A stretch of DNA of 64,000 bases from Moringa oleifera. Lineage: Eukaryota > Streptophyta > Magnoliopsida > Brassicales > Moringaceae. This document shows positions 22,597 to 34,600 of this stretch, in pieces. Below the pieces are notes generated by a model that made no database searches, was not told the origin of the DNA, and worked only from the letters and a program-made list of their open reading frames with translations. Where the stretch lies: the NCBI GenBank assembly GCA_021397835.1, contig JAJFZO010000407.1, positions 4,774,001 through 4,838,000 on the forward strand, in the 5' to 3' direction. Positions within the stretch are counted from its first letter, which is position 1; each line of letters starts with the position of its first letter. Made by a program: the position numbers and the translations under genes.

Positions 22597-25273
22597 ATGG
22601 CTTCACTGCAAGAGCCGTGGCTTCTGGAGAATGGAAACCTGAAGGGTTTGAGCAAGGAGATGCGCCATGGACGAACGGCGCACAACATGTCGTCATCTTC
22701 GTTGCGGAAGAAATCGGACCTGAAGCTTGTGTCGAGAGTGCAGTATGCACTGCTGAGGCAGTTCTTGGCTAATCTTCAAGAGGTCATATTAGGAACCAAG
22801 CTGTCTGTTCTCTTCCCCGCTATACCACTAGCCATCTTCGCTGAATGCTATGGATTTGGAAGAGTGAGTGCTTGTTCTGATACGTTTTTACATTTATAGC
22901 GTTTTCCAGGAAATGGGTATTAAAGAAATTCATAGTCAATGATTATTCGATACTTTTAAGATATAAATATTGATTCTTAATATATTCTTTTGTGCTGTCA
23001 TTGTTGTAATCAAGTTTTTTTTTAACACTTTTCTTGTAAACAGCCTTGGGTGTTCGCGTTGAGCTTACTTGGACTAACGCCACTCGCTGAACGTGTCAGT
23101 TTTCTGACCGAGTAAGACCCTTGTGGTTTATTTTCCGTTTGTTTCCTGGGAATTCTTCATTTCTCATATATAGAAAGATTGAGATGTAATCCATCTCTCG
23201 AATTGGAATTGATTCCTGTTATGTTCTTTCCTTCTATCTTTTACAGGCAAATTGCTTATTTCACGGGTCCAACAGGTAATTAAACAGCTTCTTCTCCCTC
23301 TCGATGTTTAGAGAGTCCTGTTTTATTCAGACAAGACCATTTTCTCATTTATTTTCTTCTCTGCTCGTTTGTTTCAGTGGGAGGGCTCTTGAATGCTACG
23401 TGTGGAAATGCTACAGAGCTGATCATAGCAGTTTTCGCTTTAAGCCAAAACAAAATAGACGTGGTTAAGTATTCTCTCTTGGGTTCGGTACTCTCGAACC
23501 TCCTGCTGGTTCTCGGCACCTCCCTCTTCTGCGGTGGCATTGCCAATCTTAGAAGGGAGCAAAAGTTTGAGAGAGTAAGTTTTCTTTCTTTATCTTCTTC
23601 GTCATTCCTTTCTCTTCATGAACATTTTCGGTGTGATTTTATGATTGAAATCGACATTTTTACTAATGGGTGTTGGAAAATTTACAGAAGCAAGCCGATG
23701 TGAACTCTCTCATGCTGCTTCTGGCATTGTTGTGCCACATTTTGCCTTTGTTGTTTCGATACGCTGTGGGGTCGGCTGGTTCCGCCGCAGAGCCGACGCT
23801 TCTGTTCTCTAGAGTGAACAGCATTGTCATGCTCCTTGCCTACGCTGCATACCTTTTCTTCCAACTCGCCACTCACCGGCAACTCTTTGAAGCTCAGGAG
23901 GTAAAAAACCCAAATACTCAGATCGCACGGTCAAAATTACTCCCACTTCGAAACAAGAAGCTACTCTCTCTCACTTCTTGATGGCTTAAACCTTTCTTGG
24001 GATTAGTGGGTTTTAAGATTTAATATCCAAGTTTTTAATGGTGTAATTGGGTCAGCAGGAGGCGGAGGATGACAACGATGTGGTTTCAGAAGAAGCGCCG
24101 GTGATAGGATTCTGGAGTGGAATTGTTTGGTTGGTAGGGATGACTGCTGTCATTGCTTTGTTATCCGAGTACGTAGTGGGCACAATTGAGGTATACTGAA
24201 AACAAAACTAGAAAATCCTTTTCTTCTCTAATTTACTAACATACAAACAAGCCCTGGATTCTGCATTACTGTCTTACAATAGCCTCTGATTACATTCCTT
24301 GTCTTCACCTCACCAGGACGCTTCAGATTCCTGGGGCTTGTCTGTCAGCTTCCTCAGCATCATCTTGCTCCCTATTGTTGGCAATGCAGCTGAACACGCA
24401 GGAGCTATCATATTTGCTTTCAAGAACAAGTTGGTAAGTCATAATACAACACTTAAGAGCTTTAAATCATAGTTTCCATTGGAAAAACATGAGTTTGCTA
24501 ATTGAAAAATTGTTGTTTAAAATTGCAGGATATATCTCTGGGAGTTGCTTTGGGTTCTGCAACTCAGATTTCAATGTTTGTGGTAAGAACCTACAGTGAC
24601 TTTCTCCCCAAACAAGATTAATTGTTCTCAAAAGTTTTGAAACTCTGAAGTTAAGCATATCTTCTTTTATGATTCAGGTTCCCTTGTGCGTGATCGTTGC
24701 TTGGATCATGGGCGTTAAGATGGATCTTAACTTCAATATACTCGAAACAGGCTCCCTTGCTCTATCCATTATCGTCACAGCCTTCACTTTACAGGTAACA
24801 ATATCCATTGATGCTTAAAAATTTAGATAAAAATATTTAAGATATTTGTCTGATTTAATTATGATCACATGATTTTATTTTATTGCAAATTTAATTTTAA
24901 TGAACGTTTTGATAGAAAAATTATGTTTAATTCACGTATTCTTATACTTAATTTCTCCCCAAGTACTTAATTTTCATTGACTGATCAATTGAATTAGAGC
25001 GCATTAATTAATTTGTGGATGATTTTGGCAGGACGGGACTTCTCACTACATCAAAGGATTAGTTCTTCTGCTGTGCTATGTTGTTATTGGGGCATGCTTC
25101 TTTGTATACAAAACACCTCTAAGTAAGCATTAATTTATATCATGATCAACCGGTTAGGTTCGCTCCATTATTAAATTATCATATCTAACCTTTTTGTCTT
25201 CTGTTGTTCAGACCATAACAACCTTACCCATCTAGGACTTCAATCAAATGTGGGAGCTGCCTTTAGAGCTTAA
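22597..25273 (+). CDS. CAX4: Vacuolar cation/proton exchanger (CAX, type I-A)
   Basis: Eleven exons: 22597-22863, 23044-23111, 23247-23275, 23378-23574, 23688-23900, 24059-24190, 24317-24433, 24529-24582, 24678-24794, 25032-25122, 25212-25273; joined 448 aa. The hydrophilic N terminus (~65 aa, with [12 protein letters not shown]) corresponds to the autoinhibitory region of CAX1-like proteins. About eleven membrane segments follow. The two cation-selectivity repeats are [13 protein letters not shown] (exon 4) and [14 protein letters not shown] (exon 7), each with its essential acidic residue. An acidic loop ([11 protein letters not shown], exon 6) separates the halves. Role: tonoplast antiport of Ca2+ or other divalent cations into the vacuole in exchange for H+. 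The start is the first ATG of the frame; an upstream in-frame GTG is ignored. Exon 6 has a CAGCAG double acceptor. By neighbours it corresponds to Arabidopsis CAX4, though its sequence is also close to CAX1/CAX3, so the paralogue number is tentative. Confidence 0.95.
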
Positions 25274-26734
25274 TAAGTAAGTTCATCATTTGCTAATTAA
25301 ATATCTATTTTTTTTATTGATTTGATTTTTATTAATATTTTAAAAAAGTTGATTACAACAAGTTAATAAAGTAAATAATCAAAATTTTATTTTTATTTTA
25401 TTTTTTATTGATATTAATTTAATAAATTATATAAAAAATTTATACCGAAATTAACTGTACTGAAAATACAAATTCAGGATTTTCGCCTTCTTCCGGGGTG
25501 CATGGAGATAAATGGGTCTTGAATTAAGACTTGCAACAGATTATAATGGACGTACGCATTGCTCATTCCTTGGTCTTGGCTGCGTGCTTGAAAGCCAACA
25601 CTTTTGCGGATTCTCTTGTCCATAAGAGTTGCAATGCCTTCAAAGTCGGTGTGGATGAAATTATGAATAAAGATTGCCTGAGATTGATTTGGATTGAAGC
25701 TTGAAATATTGAAGATTGATTACAGCATATCTCATGTGTATCTCTCTTAGTGTTTTTGGTTTGGCATGTGTTTTCTGACATGTGCCAATAGAGTTTGATT
25801 TATCACATGTGGGATGAAGTTATTTCTCATTGTAGCTCAAATCTATCAATAAATGGAAATTGTTGTTGTTTGATTCTTTAGATAATCTTATTACTCATAG
25901 GCAAAACTTGAAAAACAGTTAAAGATTTTCTGATAATTTGATTTATTTTAATGTTTTAAAAAAATATTGACATATAAAAAATAAATTAAATTAATAAATA
26001 AAATTAACATAAAATTTTACAAAACCTTCTTCCACAGATCCAAAATTTTTTTTTAAAAAAATCATGTTTTATTTGGATATATTAATGTCATTTTGGTGTT
26101 AATTCAAAAGCATCCTTGCAAGTCGAGCACGGATGGCCCGAGTCTACATAACATAGAAAGCTAAAGACTGAAGCTTAAGAAGTTTCTATTTGGCTCTCTC
26201 TTGCCCTTTTGTTTTGCTTCTTTGCTCTTTTCTTCTTTACGTCTTACGAATAAAAAGTTTCGGGTCAATTGTCGAATATGATGGGCTACAACAGATAATA
26301 TAGGCCTAGTTGACTTGAGATGGGCTGACAGTATGCCCACCAATGGACCCGCTCAAGTACATTTTAAGTCATAGCTTCAACCGCGTCGTTTAATAAATTG
26401 GGAACTTCGGACGTGGTTATCTTCTGTTGGTAGAAACTGCGAGCTCATCCGGGCTGTTCTTTCGAATACTTCGCAGAGTCCTACAGAGTATGTGGGCCGA
26501 GATTTACAGGCCCACTTATGAAATATCTACCGTTGATCGTGCGGTAAGCTCTATAGTAGTTCCATGGGTCCCATGCACAGAATCAGAAGAAGTTGAAGAA
26601 TGAAGGCCCTTTTTTAAAAACAGAAAAGCCCTCTCCCTCTCATTCGCTCGTCCGCCTCTCTGTCTGCAACTGCCTGCACTGCCTTATCTATTCTCTGTCC
26701 CTCCTTTCTGCTATTCGAATTACCACATCGAACC
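25274..26734. other. 3' region of the exchanger gene and upstream region of the carrier gene
   Basis: 25274-25860 is probably 3'UTR or a downstream exon tail, with AATAAA-like signals near 25845. It includes an unexplained 52-codon ORF (25546-25704). 25900-26150 is AT-rich. 26400-26734 is GC-richer, with CT-rich sequence (26630-26720) just before the carrier ATG, and is likely promoter and 5'UTR. Confidence 0.5.
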
Positions 26735-29700
26735 ATGGGACAAGAGAAAGCCATATTACAATTTCGAAGCATCCCTGGCCTTGAAGCCTCGCGCTACGGT
26801 CTAGTTGAACCAGTCCACCGTGAGCCTCTGTGGACGAGAAACGCGCGGCTTAGTGTTTCTACTACTAAAGCCAATGGTTGTGGCAGTGGCAGTGGCAGTG
26901 GCAGCTTTGGCAATTTTGCTTGTGTTTCAATAGCAGAGAAGAGGGACCAAAAAGATTTCGCGCCAACGTCGGCTCAGCTCCTTAAGCATCCGCTTGCCGT
27001 TCTCGCTTACGTGCCGAGAGACGCAGCTATTTTTGCCGCCGGCGCAATCGCCGGAGCTGCCGCGAAGACGGTTACGGCTCCGCTCGACCGTATCAAGCTT
27101 CTTATGCAGGTGTTTTTCGTTCCCAACGACCTTTAATTGACACGTGTTTTTTTAAACGTCATGTGGGTGGTGACTCCACATTTGGTGCAAACGGTGTCGT
27201 TTCAGTGCTGTTTGTGTTATGGTAGTTGGCTATGAAATCTTTAGTATTATTTATATATTATTTTTTGGTTCATGATCTTAACTTTTCATCGTTTTCTTTT
27301 TGTCGGCCAATACATGTGTCGTTAGTGGTGATTTAGTTCCTTGATTTTTTTTCCCCAGGAAGATAAGAAAAAGAGAAGGATGAAACAAAAATGTTTTGTT
27401 CCCAAGTGAATGCACATGTAGATGGAGGAAGTTTCTAAATTTAATAGCTAGAGCTAAAACTTACTTGTAGCAGATCTCTAGTAAAATTTGTCATACTCAT
27501 CCTTGGTCTGATAACTTCCATAGAAAAAGGATCTCTCATTGATGCTTTTGGTAGGAGAATGATGAATGAGTCCAGTAAATTGGAGGAGGTTGTAGGTTTT
27601 ATTGATGCATATGAGTGGAGCTGACAGGAAATCTGATTACTAGTCAGTTGATAGCTCAGGTATTTTCAATATGTAGGACGCTGTAGGAACTTTGTCAAGT
27701 TTTGTTTATTGGTACTATCTAGACTGGTTGTCTGCTTCAATTCCCGATCTGTTATAGCTTGGTTAGAGTGAAAGGCAGGCTAAAAAGAAGCAGCAGAGAG
27801 GGAGACCAGTATTAGAGTTGTCTGCCTTCTTTGCAGAAAAGGACCAGAGGGAATCATCTTCCTTTTCATTCCATTTTCACTGAACCTGATTATGAGTTTA
27901 ATTGGCCAACAACTCTCCTGAGAAGAAAAGAGTTGCTTCAGCTGTCCTGATATTGGCTCGGTCTGTTCATGTCTATCAGATTTTGGAGGGAAGGAACATT
28001 GGAGTTCACCAGAATGTTTATGATAATCAGGAGAGGTGGCAAAGCCATGAATTCTTATATTATGGCAAAGATTCTGGGGTTTGGAATGTTGCTGACTTTT
28101 CTTGTTATAGGAACCTTGCTAGTTAAGGGGGCATTTATGAATATATTTTTGCAACAAAATTCTACTGTTTGTTTAGTTTCAATTCCTCTATGGTCCTTTC
28201 TTGTAGTAGTACCCACTTTTGTTTCTTTTCAGAATAAATTTTCATTCATCGACAGAGAAGAAAGTCTTTTCTGCACCTTCCTGCCAAAATTCCAAGTTGG
28301 GGAAGAACCAAACAGAGAATAAACTTTTTTGTTGTCTATGACTAAAGCAGACTGATGTCCACCTGGCACTTGACTAGGCCTCTGCTTAGCTATGAAGCAC
28401 TATTCTCTCAGATTATGAGAACCATTTGCCTTAAATCTTAAAATTAGCAAACTATCTGCTCCTTTTTCACTATTCTAATTGAAACTAATTTGTTTGTAGA
28501 CTCATGGGGTGCGAGCTGGGCAACAAAGTGCTAAGAAGGCAATTGGTTTCATCGAGGTGTGCTGTTGTTCACAATATTTTCCTCAGCTGTCTTGGCCAAA
28601 GTACATTACATATCATATGTTAGAGAATATATGCTTCAGTAATATGGTGGAGGCTAAGTGGAAAATTATGGTATAAATTATCCATTCTGCATATCCATGC
28701 TGCGAGACTTGTGCATCACTGTTATTTTTCTCTTGGTTGGCTTTTGGTTTGGGGGAAGGGGGGGTTTGTGACCTTCTATATTATTCTTATGCTTATGAAT
28801 TTCTGTTTGATTCTTTGGGATTAGTTACCTTTGGCACTTTTGATATTTTATTTGCCATATAATAGTCTTGGAATAATAGATCCTGGGCAATATATTGAAA
28901 CTTTATGTTTAAAAAACTCTTGTGTGGCTTATATTGGCTTTTGTACTAAGTATATCTTAGCTTTCTGTTTTAGTTGATCAAGCCTCTTTGGTAACAAACT
29001 GCAGGCCATAACGTTGATAGCAAAAGAAGAAGGAATTAAAGGTTACTGGAAAGGAAACCTCCCTCAGGTCCTTCACATTTTCTACTGGAATTTTAGAATT
29101 TTTTTTGTCCCATGTATTCATGGTTTATGTTGTTGAGTTGCTTTTTCATTTAGAAATTATGCTAAATGGTTCAGGTGATACGTATCATACCTTATAGTGC
29201 TGTCCAGCTCTTTGCTTATGAAACTTACAAGGTAATATGTCAACTTATCTTTAACATATCTTAACATGTACTATCTTTATCTGAATTATTTGAAACATTT
29301 AATTGATATTCTACTTTTACAATTTTAGAAACTGTTCAAAGGAAAGGATGGTGAGCTCTCTGTTATTGGAAGACTTGCAGCAGGTGCTTGTGCTGGCATG
29401 ACATCCACTTTTGTAAGTGATTTAGTTGCTTTGCTAAACTTCTATTCGTGACACTGATATTTTCTGGGCTTCAATTTGTTATGTCTTGAAGGATAATGTA
29501 GTGCATTTCTGAGGAATATGAGAATACCATGCTGAATTCTCCTTTTGATATTAATATCTAGCTATCAGATTTTTACACTGGTTGGAAAATTTTTTTGTGT
29601 ACTCTTTTTACTTTTCTTATAATTTTTTACTGTTTTCTTCCATAGATAACATACCCTTTAGATGTCCTGAGATTACGCTTGGCAGTTGAACCAGGCTATC

Positions 29701-30941
29701 GAACCATGTCTGAGGTAGGACTGCCCACTTGAATTCCAATTATGAAAACGATGACTTCTTTATGTGACTATGCATCTTGATGTCTTGCTCCAGGTTGCCT
29801 TGAACATGCTACGAGACGAAGGAGTTGCATCCTTTTATTATGGTCTTGGGCCTTCTCTTCTAGGAATAGCGCCTTACATTGCTGTGAACTTTTGCATTTT
29901 TGATTTGTGAGTTGATTAAATCCTGCCCCTATTATGCTGAGGGAGATTCAAAACTGAGTTCTTTATATTAAACATCATTTACATCTATCATAATAGAGTC
30001 AAGAAGTCTTTGCCAGAGAAATATCGACAGAAGACACAATCATCTCTTCTTACGGCCGTGGTGTCGGCTGCTGTTGCTACACTCACATGCTATCCTTTGG
30101 ATACTGTAAGGAGACAAATGCAAATGAGGGGTACACCGTACAAGTCAGTTTTAGATGCCTTTCCAGGTAAATTAATGGTATTGCTTATTGCCACCTTTCT
30201 GAAAGCTTGGCAAAATTCATTTCACCTTATTTTCCCTTGTTACTGCAGGTATCATCGAACGTGATGGAGTTATTGGCTTGTACAGGGGTTTTGTACCCAA
30301 TGCATTGAAAAATCTGCCAAACAGCAGGTTCACATTTACTTGTTGCATTATTTCATTAATGTCTATATAGGTCCTTTGACTATATACAATGTCTTGTTTT
30401 GTTTGAGGTCAGATTCATGTTACTTCATCAACTACACCATTGAGAATACCTCATCTGATTTTTGCAAGACCTGGCTAGATGTCAGTTGTTTTCTGAAGCT
30501 ACTCAATGCATCTAATTACATTTTTTTCTTCCTGTACTTTTGGTCTTCATATCTTTAGAGGAAGTTCATAATTTGTTTCTTGAGAATTTGGATTTAGGTA
30601 GATTCACTTATTCTGCCATCACTTTTTTGTCATGGCTCCACGATGGGCTAGCGGCCATGCCTTTTTTCTCAACTATGAGATCATTTGATTGAGTGTCAAC
30701 TTGGTGAATGCTGGCAAACTTGCAGCAAAATCTAGTTTACCTTCTATCACATCTATGCATAATTGTTCTTATTTTTCCGACTTTTAATTTCCTGATGGAT
30801 GCCTCTTTCTACTGCAGCATCAGGCTTACAACATTCGACATTGTTAAGAGGCTAATTGCAGCAAGCGAGAAAGAGTTGCAGAGAATCACAGAGGAAAATC
30901 GCAAGAAAGAAAACACAGATGTCAGCGTAGATCAATCCTGA
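26735..30941 (+). CDS. TAAC: Thylakoid ADP/ATP carrier (mitochondrial carrier family)
   Basis: Ten exons: 26735-27109, 28500-28556, 29005-29067, 29175-29231, 29329-29412, 29646-29714, 29794-29906, 29997-30166, 30249-30327, 30818-30941; joined 396 aa. The first ~85 residues are a Ser/Arg-rich plastid-targeting region with a GSGSGSGS microsatellite. The carrier fold has three repeats with signatures PLDRIK (exon 1), YPLDVLRLR (exon 6) and YPLDTVRRQ (exon 8). It also has GYWKGNLPQVIRIIPYSAVQ (exons 3-4), GVASFYYGLGPSLLGI and GLYRGFVPNALKNLP. A charged tail follows (EKELQRITEENRKKE). Family knowledge: TAAC exchanges stromal ATP for lumenal ADP across the thylakoid membrane, and PAPS transport at the envelope has also been reported for this protein. 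The long first intron (27110-28499) contains spurious ORFs only. From memory, near-identical to Arabidopsis At5g01500. Confidence 0.96.
26881..26904 (+). repeat. Coding GGCAGT microsatellite
   Basis: Four tandem GGCAGY hexamers in exon 1 of the carrier encode Gly-Ser repeats inside the transit region, where length variation should be tolerated. Confidence 0.8.
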
Positions 30942-31672
30942 TCAATTATGTTTTGTAATGATGGATTAGCTGTTGTGAGAATTATGTTTCTGTAGAGTAT
31001 CTGTCTGGTATGTGAGCAGAGCAAATATTTGTCCTCTGCTGTGTTTTTTTAGGAGAATGGGTTATGCTTGTCAGGTGCCATTCTTTGTGGAATCCAAGTT
31101 CCACTCATATTTCGTATCTGTATGGAATTAATGCTGCTGCTAAGACTTGGCGATGACGAGAGATTTCTTGAGCTGCCAATTGTTTCTTGGCGTAAGACTA
31201 TGTTATTGTGAGACATTTACCTGTATCGAGTACTGTTAATCCATAATTGTTTTCAAAGTTTGGAAGTTCAGTGCCATCCTTTGTTCATCTATTGCGTTTC
31301 GTTTATCTGCATCAGCAAGCAATTTGCCTGATATCCCTTCCCAGGGAGGGTGCCTGTCATACAAAGAGAGATAATGGATCGGCTAGGCTTAGGCCCAGGA
31401 TTGACTAGCCTTGAGGATAGCCTATGAGATGAAACGACGTCGCCCACGGATTTCGGGTCAGCCACTTGCCTGTGAAGTTCCTGGTCGGGTTAAAGCCGCA
31501 CAGCTTCCCGGGTCGACAACACCAGAGGAGGATAGGAGACAGTGACACCTGGAGCGGTGGAATTTGGACACTGAAGAGCAGAAGTGAAGCAGTGTGAACC
31601 TGTGCAATCAAATTCGCTTAAGCATATAAATCACTAGAAGCTTGAACCCTACTTAGTTTCCTCTTTAGCGCC
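30942..31672. other. 3' region of the carrier gene and promoter of RUS5
   Basis: 30942-31300 reads as 3'UTR (T-rich, no ORF). 31330-31672 is GC-richer with CG-containing motifs and probably holds the RUS5 promoter and 5'UTR, with AGCATATAAATC at 31621 as a possible TATA element ~50 bp before the ATG. Nothing else is seen. Confidence 0.5.
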
Positions 31673-34600
31673 ATGTCTATTGCTGTGCAGCTCTCCTTCC
31701 CTGCACGTGTTTTGCCAACTTCAAGAAATAGTTATAGAGAAAAATCACGCCATTTTCTGATTGTTTGCTCATCCAAGCATTCCGCTTTGAATGATGGTGC
31801 CGGAGAGGAGTCTGACAATGGGAGGTATCGAACTTCCTCCCTTATTCTCCTTTTGGTTTCCAAGAAAATTGCAAGGAAAGCAGGGAACTAAAATTTTGAA
31901 TTTTCTGACTTACTCTCTCTGGTTTTCCGAGAACAAATTTGTAGCAGAAGTAAGCCAAATGATAATAAAAGAGTGGAAGTTTTTATTTTCCTGGACTTTC
32001 CAGCGACCTGATGAAGGGAAAATATTGATCATTAAGTGTTGTAGGTGTTTGCTTCTCATGATAACTGATGTTGTATTTTTTGTTATAGAGCTAAAGACGA
32101 AATGCCTGTGATTTTGGTGGAGAGATATGGCAATGGTACTGCCAAAAGGTCTATGCTGGTCGCCTCTCTTTTGTCTTTGGTACATTTGGGCATTTCCTTG
32201 TATTGTTCTAGTTATTAAATCAATTGATTACGGTAAGTTTCCTCATTTGCACATCATCAACTCGAGGCCAGCTTTTCGTGACAATCAACATCATAGAAGG
32301 TTAATCTTATTTTTTGTTTCTTAACTGACAGGGGTAATTAAGTTGTTCTAATATATATTGATTGTGGAACAATATATATGCAATTACAGTCAAATAAGTT
32401 GTAGAAGGGGAAAACTTCGTTCTTAAAGTACAATGATTAGGCTGTGAGTTGATTCTTTTGATCCTGGTTTCACATGCAGATACTTGCTAGATGAGGAGTT
32501 ACGATTACAAACTTTTCTTGAGAAACATGAGTCTGTGAATTATAGGTTTCAAGGTTCACATGTCTCTGCCACAAATTTATCCTGGCTTCCAGATATTGTC
32601 AAAGCTTTTATTTTGCCTGCAGGATTCCCAGGTTATTAACTCATTTCTTTTTTATTTGCTTCCTGCAATTTTCCTTAGTGATTTGCAGTAGCTTATCATT
32701 GTTATTTTCAGTACAATGGCATTGCCAGTCATCCAAACATGACCTGCTTTGAGGTAATTCTGTTTATTGAATGCCATGGAGAAGTTTGTAACATCTGCAT
32801 ATAGATTAAACAGCAAGATTCTGATATTTGTCTGCAGTAACTAGATGTTAGAGTTTGATTAATTCATAAAAAAAATGGAACAAACAATGCTGCCCCTGTT
32901 TCTCTAGTTGCCAGTACTCTATGCTTTGTAAACCATCTTAATTTCTTATGCAGGCTCTGTTTCAGATGATTACTTGGAATACATGTTGCTACAGTTCCCT
33001 ACAAATGTTACTGCATGGATATGTCACACATTAGTGACATCTAGTCTTTTAAAGGCAGGTGACTTGTTGGCAATTTAGGCTTCAAATTTAGTGTTTTGAA
33101 ACTACTTTTTCCTTTCAAAGTTATGTTTGGATTTTTGGATCTTAACAGCATTTGAAGTATTATAATTTCTATCATATAATTGTCTTATAGGGGAAGTTCA
33201 TTGACTGTTAGTCTTTAACCACACTGTTCTATTATGCTTTTGTTCATGTGGTGTTGAGGAGCTTTTAAATCATGCTCGCAGTTGCACTGTAGAGTCAGTG
33301 TATCACGGTGTTGCAGTCTCGCTCTTTTATGAACTCATACCATTGCTTCAAGTTGTTTTCAAATGCAGTTATACTTCTATAAAAGGAATTTTGCTAATTC
33401 TTATGCATCAAGTGGTGCAGGCTGTTGGTGTTGGCTCTTTCTCAGGGACAACTGCTGCTGCTTCTGCAGCTGCCATCAGGTGTTTGTTGAGACAAGTGGG
33501 AGTGCATGATCTTTTCCTATACATGAAAGTAGTCTTGTTTTCTACTAACTGTAGCTATTGTGATTGTTCTAGATGGGTGTCTAAGGATGGAATTGGAGCT
33601 GTTGGGCGCTTATTCATTGGTCTGGCAGTCGTAGGAAGATCTATAAAAAAAAAATGGTAATGCACTGAAATTATCTTTAACTTTTATTATCATTTCCAGG
33701 TGGACGCTTTGGGGATCTTTTTGATGATGATCCTAAACAATGGCGCATGTATGCAGACTTCATTGGCAGTGCTGGAAGGTCTGTGTAAAAAATTCTTTGT
33801 TAAAGTTTGAAATTATATTAAACTGGAATCAACCAGTATCACTAAATTTGTTAATCTGTGTTGCAGTATTTTTGATTTAACTACGCAGATATATCCTTCA
33901 TATTTCCTAGAATTGGCATCTCTTGGGAATCTTGCTAAGGTATCCTGGTTACAAGAACTTTCCTTTATGGTCCCTTAATTTTAAGTTTCATGCGAACAGA
34001 TACTTCTATTTTTGTGTTGTCGGGTACTGCGCTCATTGATCAAGTAACAAATTTTAATAGGCTGTAGCCAGAGGACTAAAAGATCCTTCATTCAGGGTGA
34101 TTCAAAACCATTTTGCAATCTCTGGAAATCTGGGAGAGGTAGCAGCTAAGGTATATCTGTGATAAATGTGCGCGCGCGCACAAACACACATATTTACTGA
34201 AGGCATTCAAGGTTTCCTATATAAAAACTACCTAGGATTTTTTCTACACACACACATGACGATAACGCCCTTCCTTGCTTACTATAACATTCTTCTTGCA
34301 ATCACAGTTACTTGTACCATGAAGAAAGTAATTTCAGGATTGGCCCCATTATATACTTTCTTGGTGTTCGATACATAAGCAACCAGAGGTTGTAAGAGTT
34401 CAGCTCCATTTTCTATCAACAGCCCTTCTTCTTACCTATCAATTCCATTTTCATATCCCACCATGTCAACTGTCTATCTGTCTTCATTATGAATATGTTA
34501 CCAGTACAAGAATGGGAAGGTTTTAGTATCTGTGCTTCACAGTTCCTGCATGTAAAAGCTCTGTTGCTAGAGATAATGCAACTTCATGATGAGTTGACCA

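Noticed and set aside
27902..28322. ORFs inside the first intron of the carrier gene
   Set aside because: They overlap in two frames, have no family similarity, and lie between exons with clean GT/AG borders.
34166..34190. GCGCGCGCGCACA alternating tract (possible Z-DNA) in a RUS5 intron
   Set aside because: A short dinucleotide microsatellite of a common kind; nothing suggests function.
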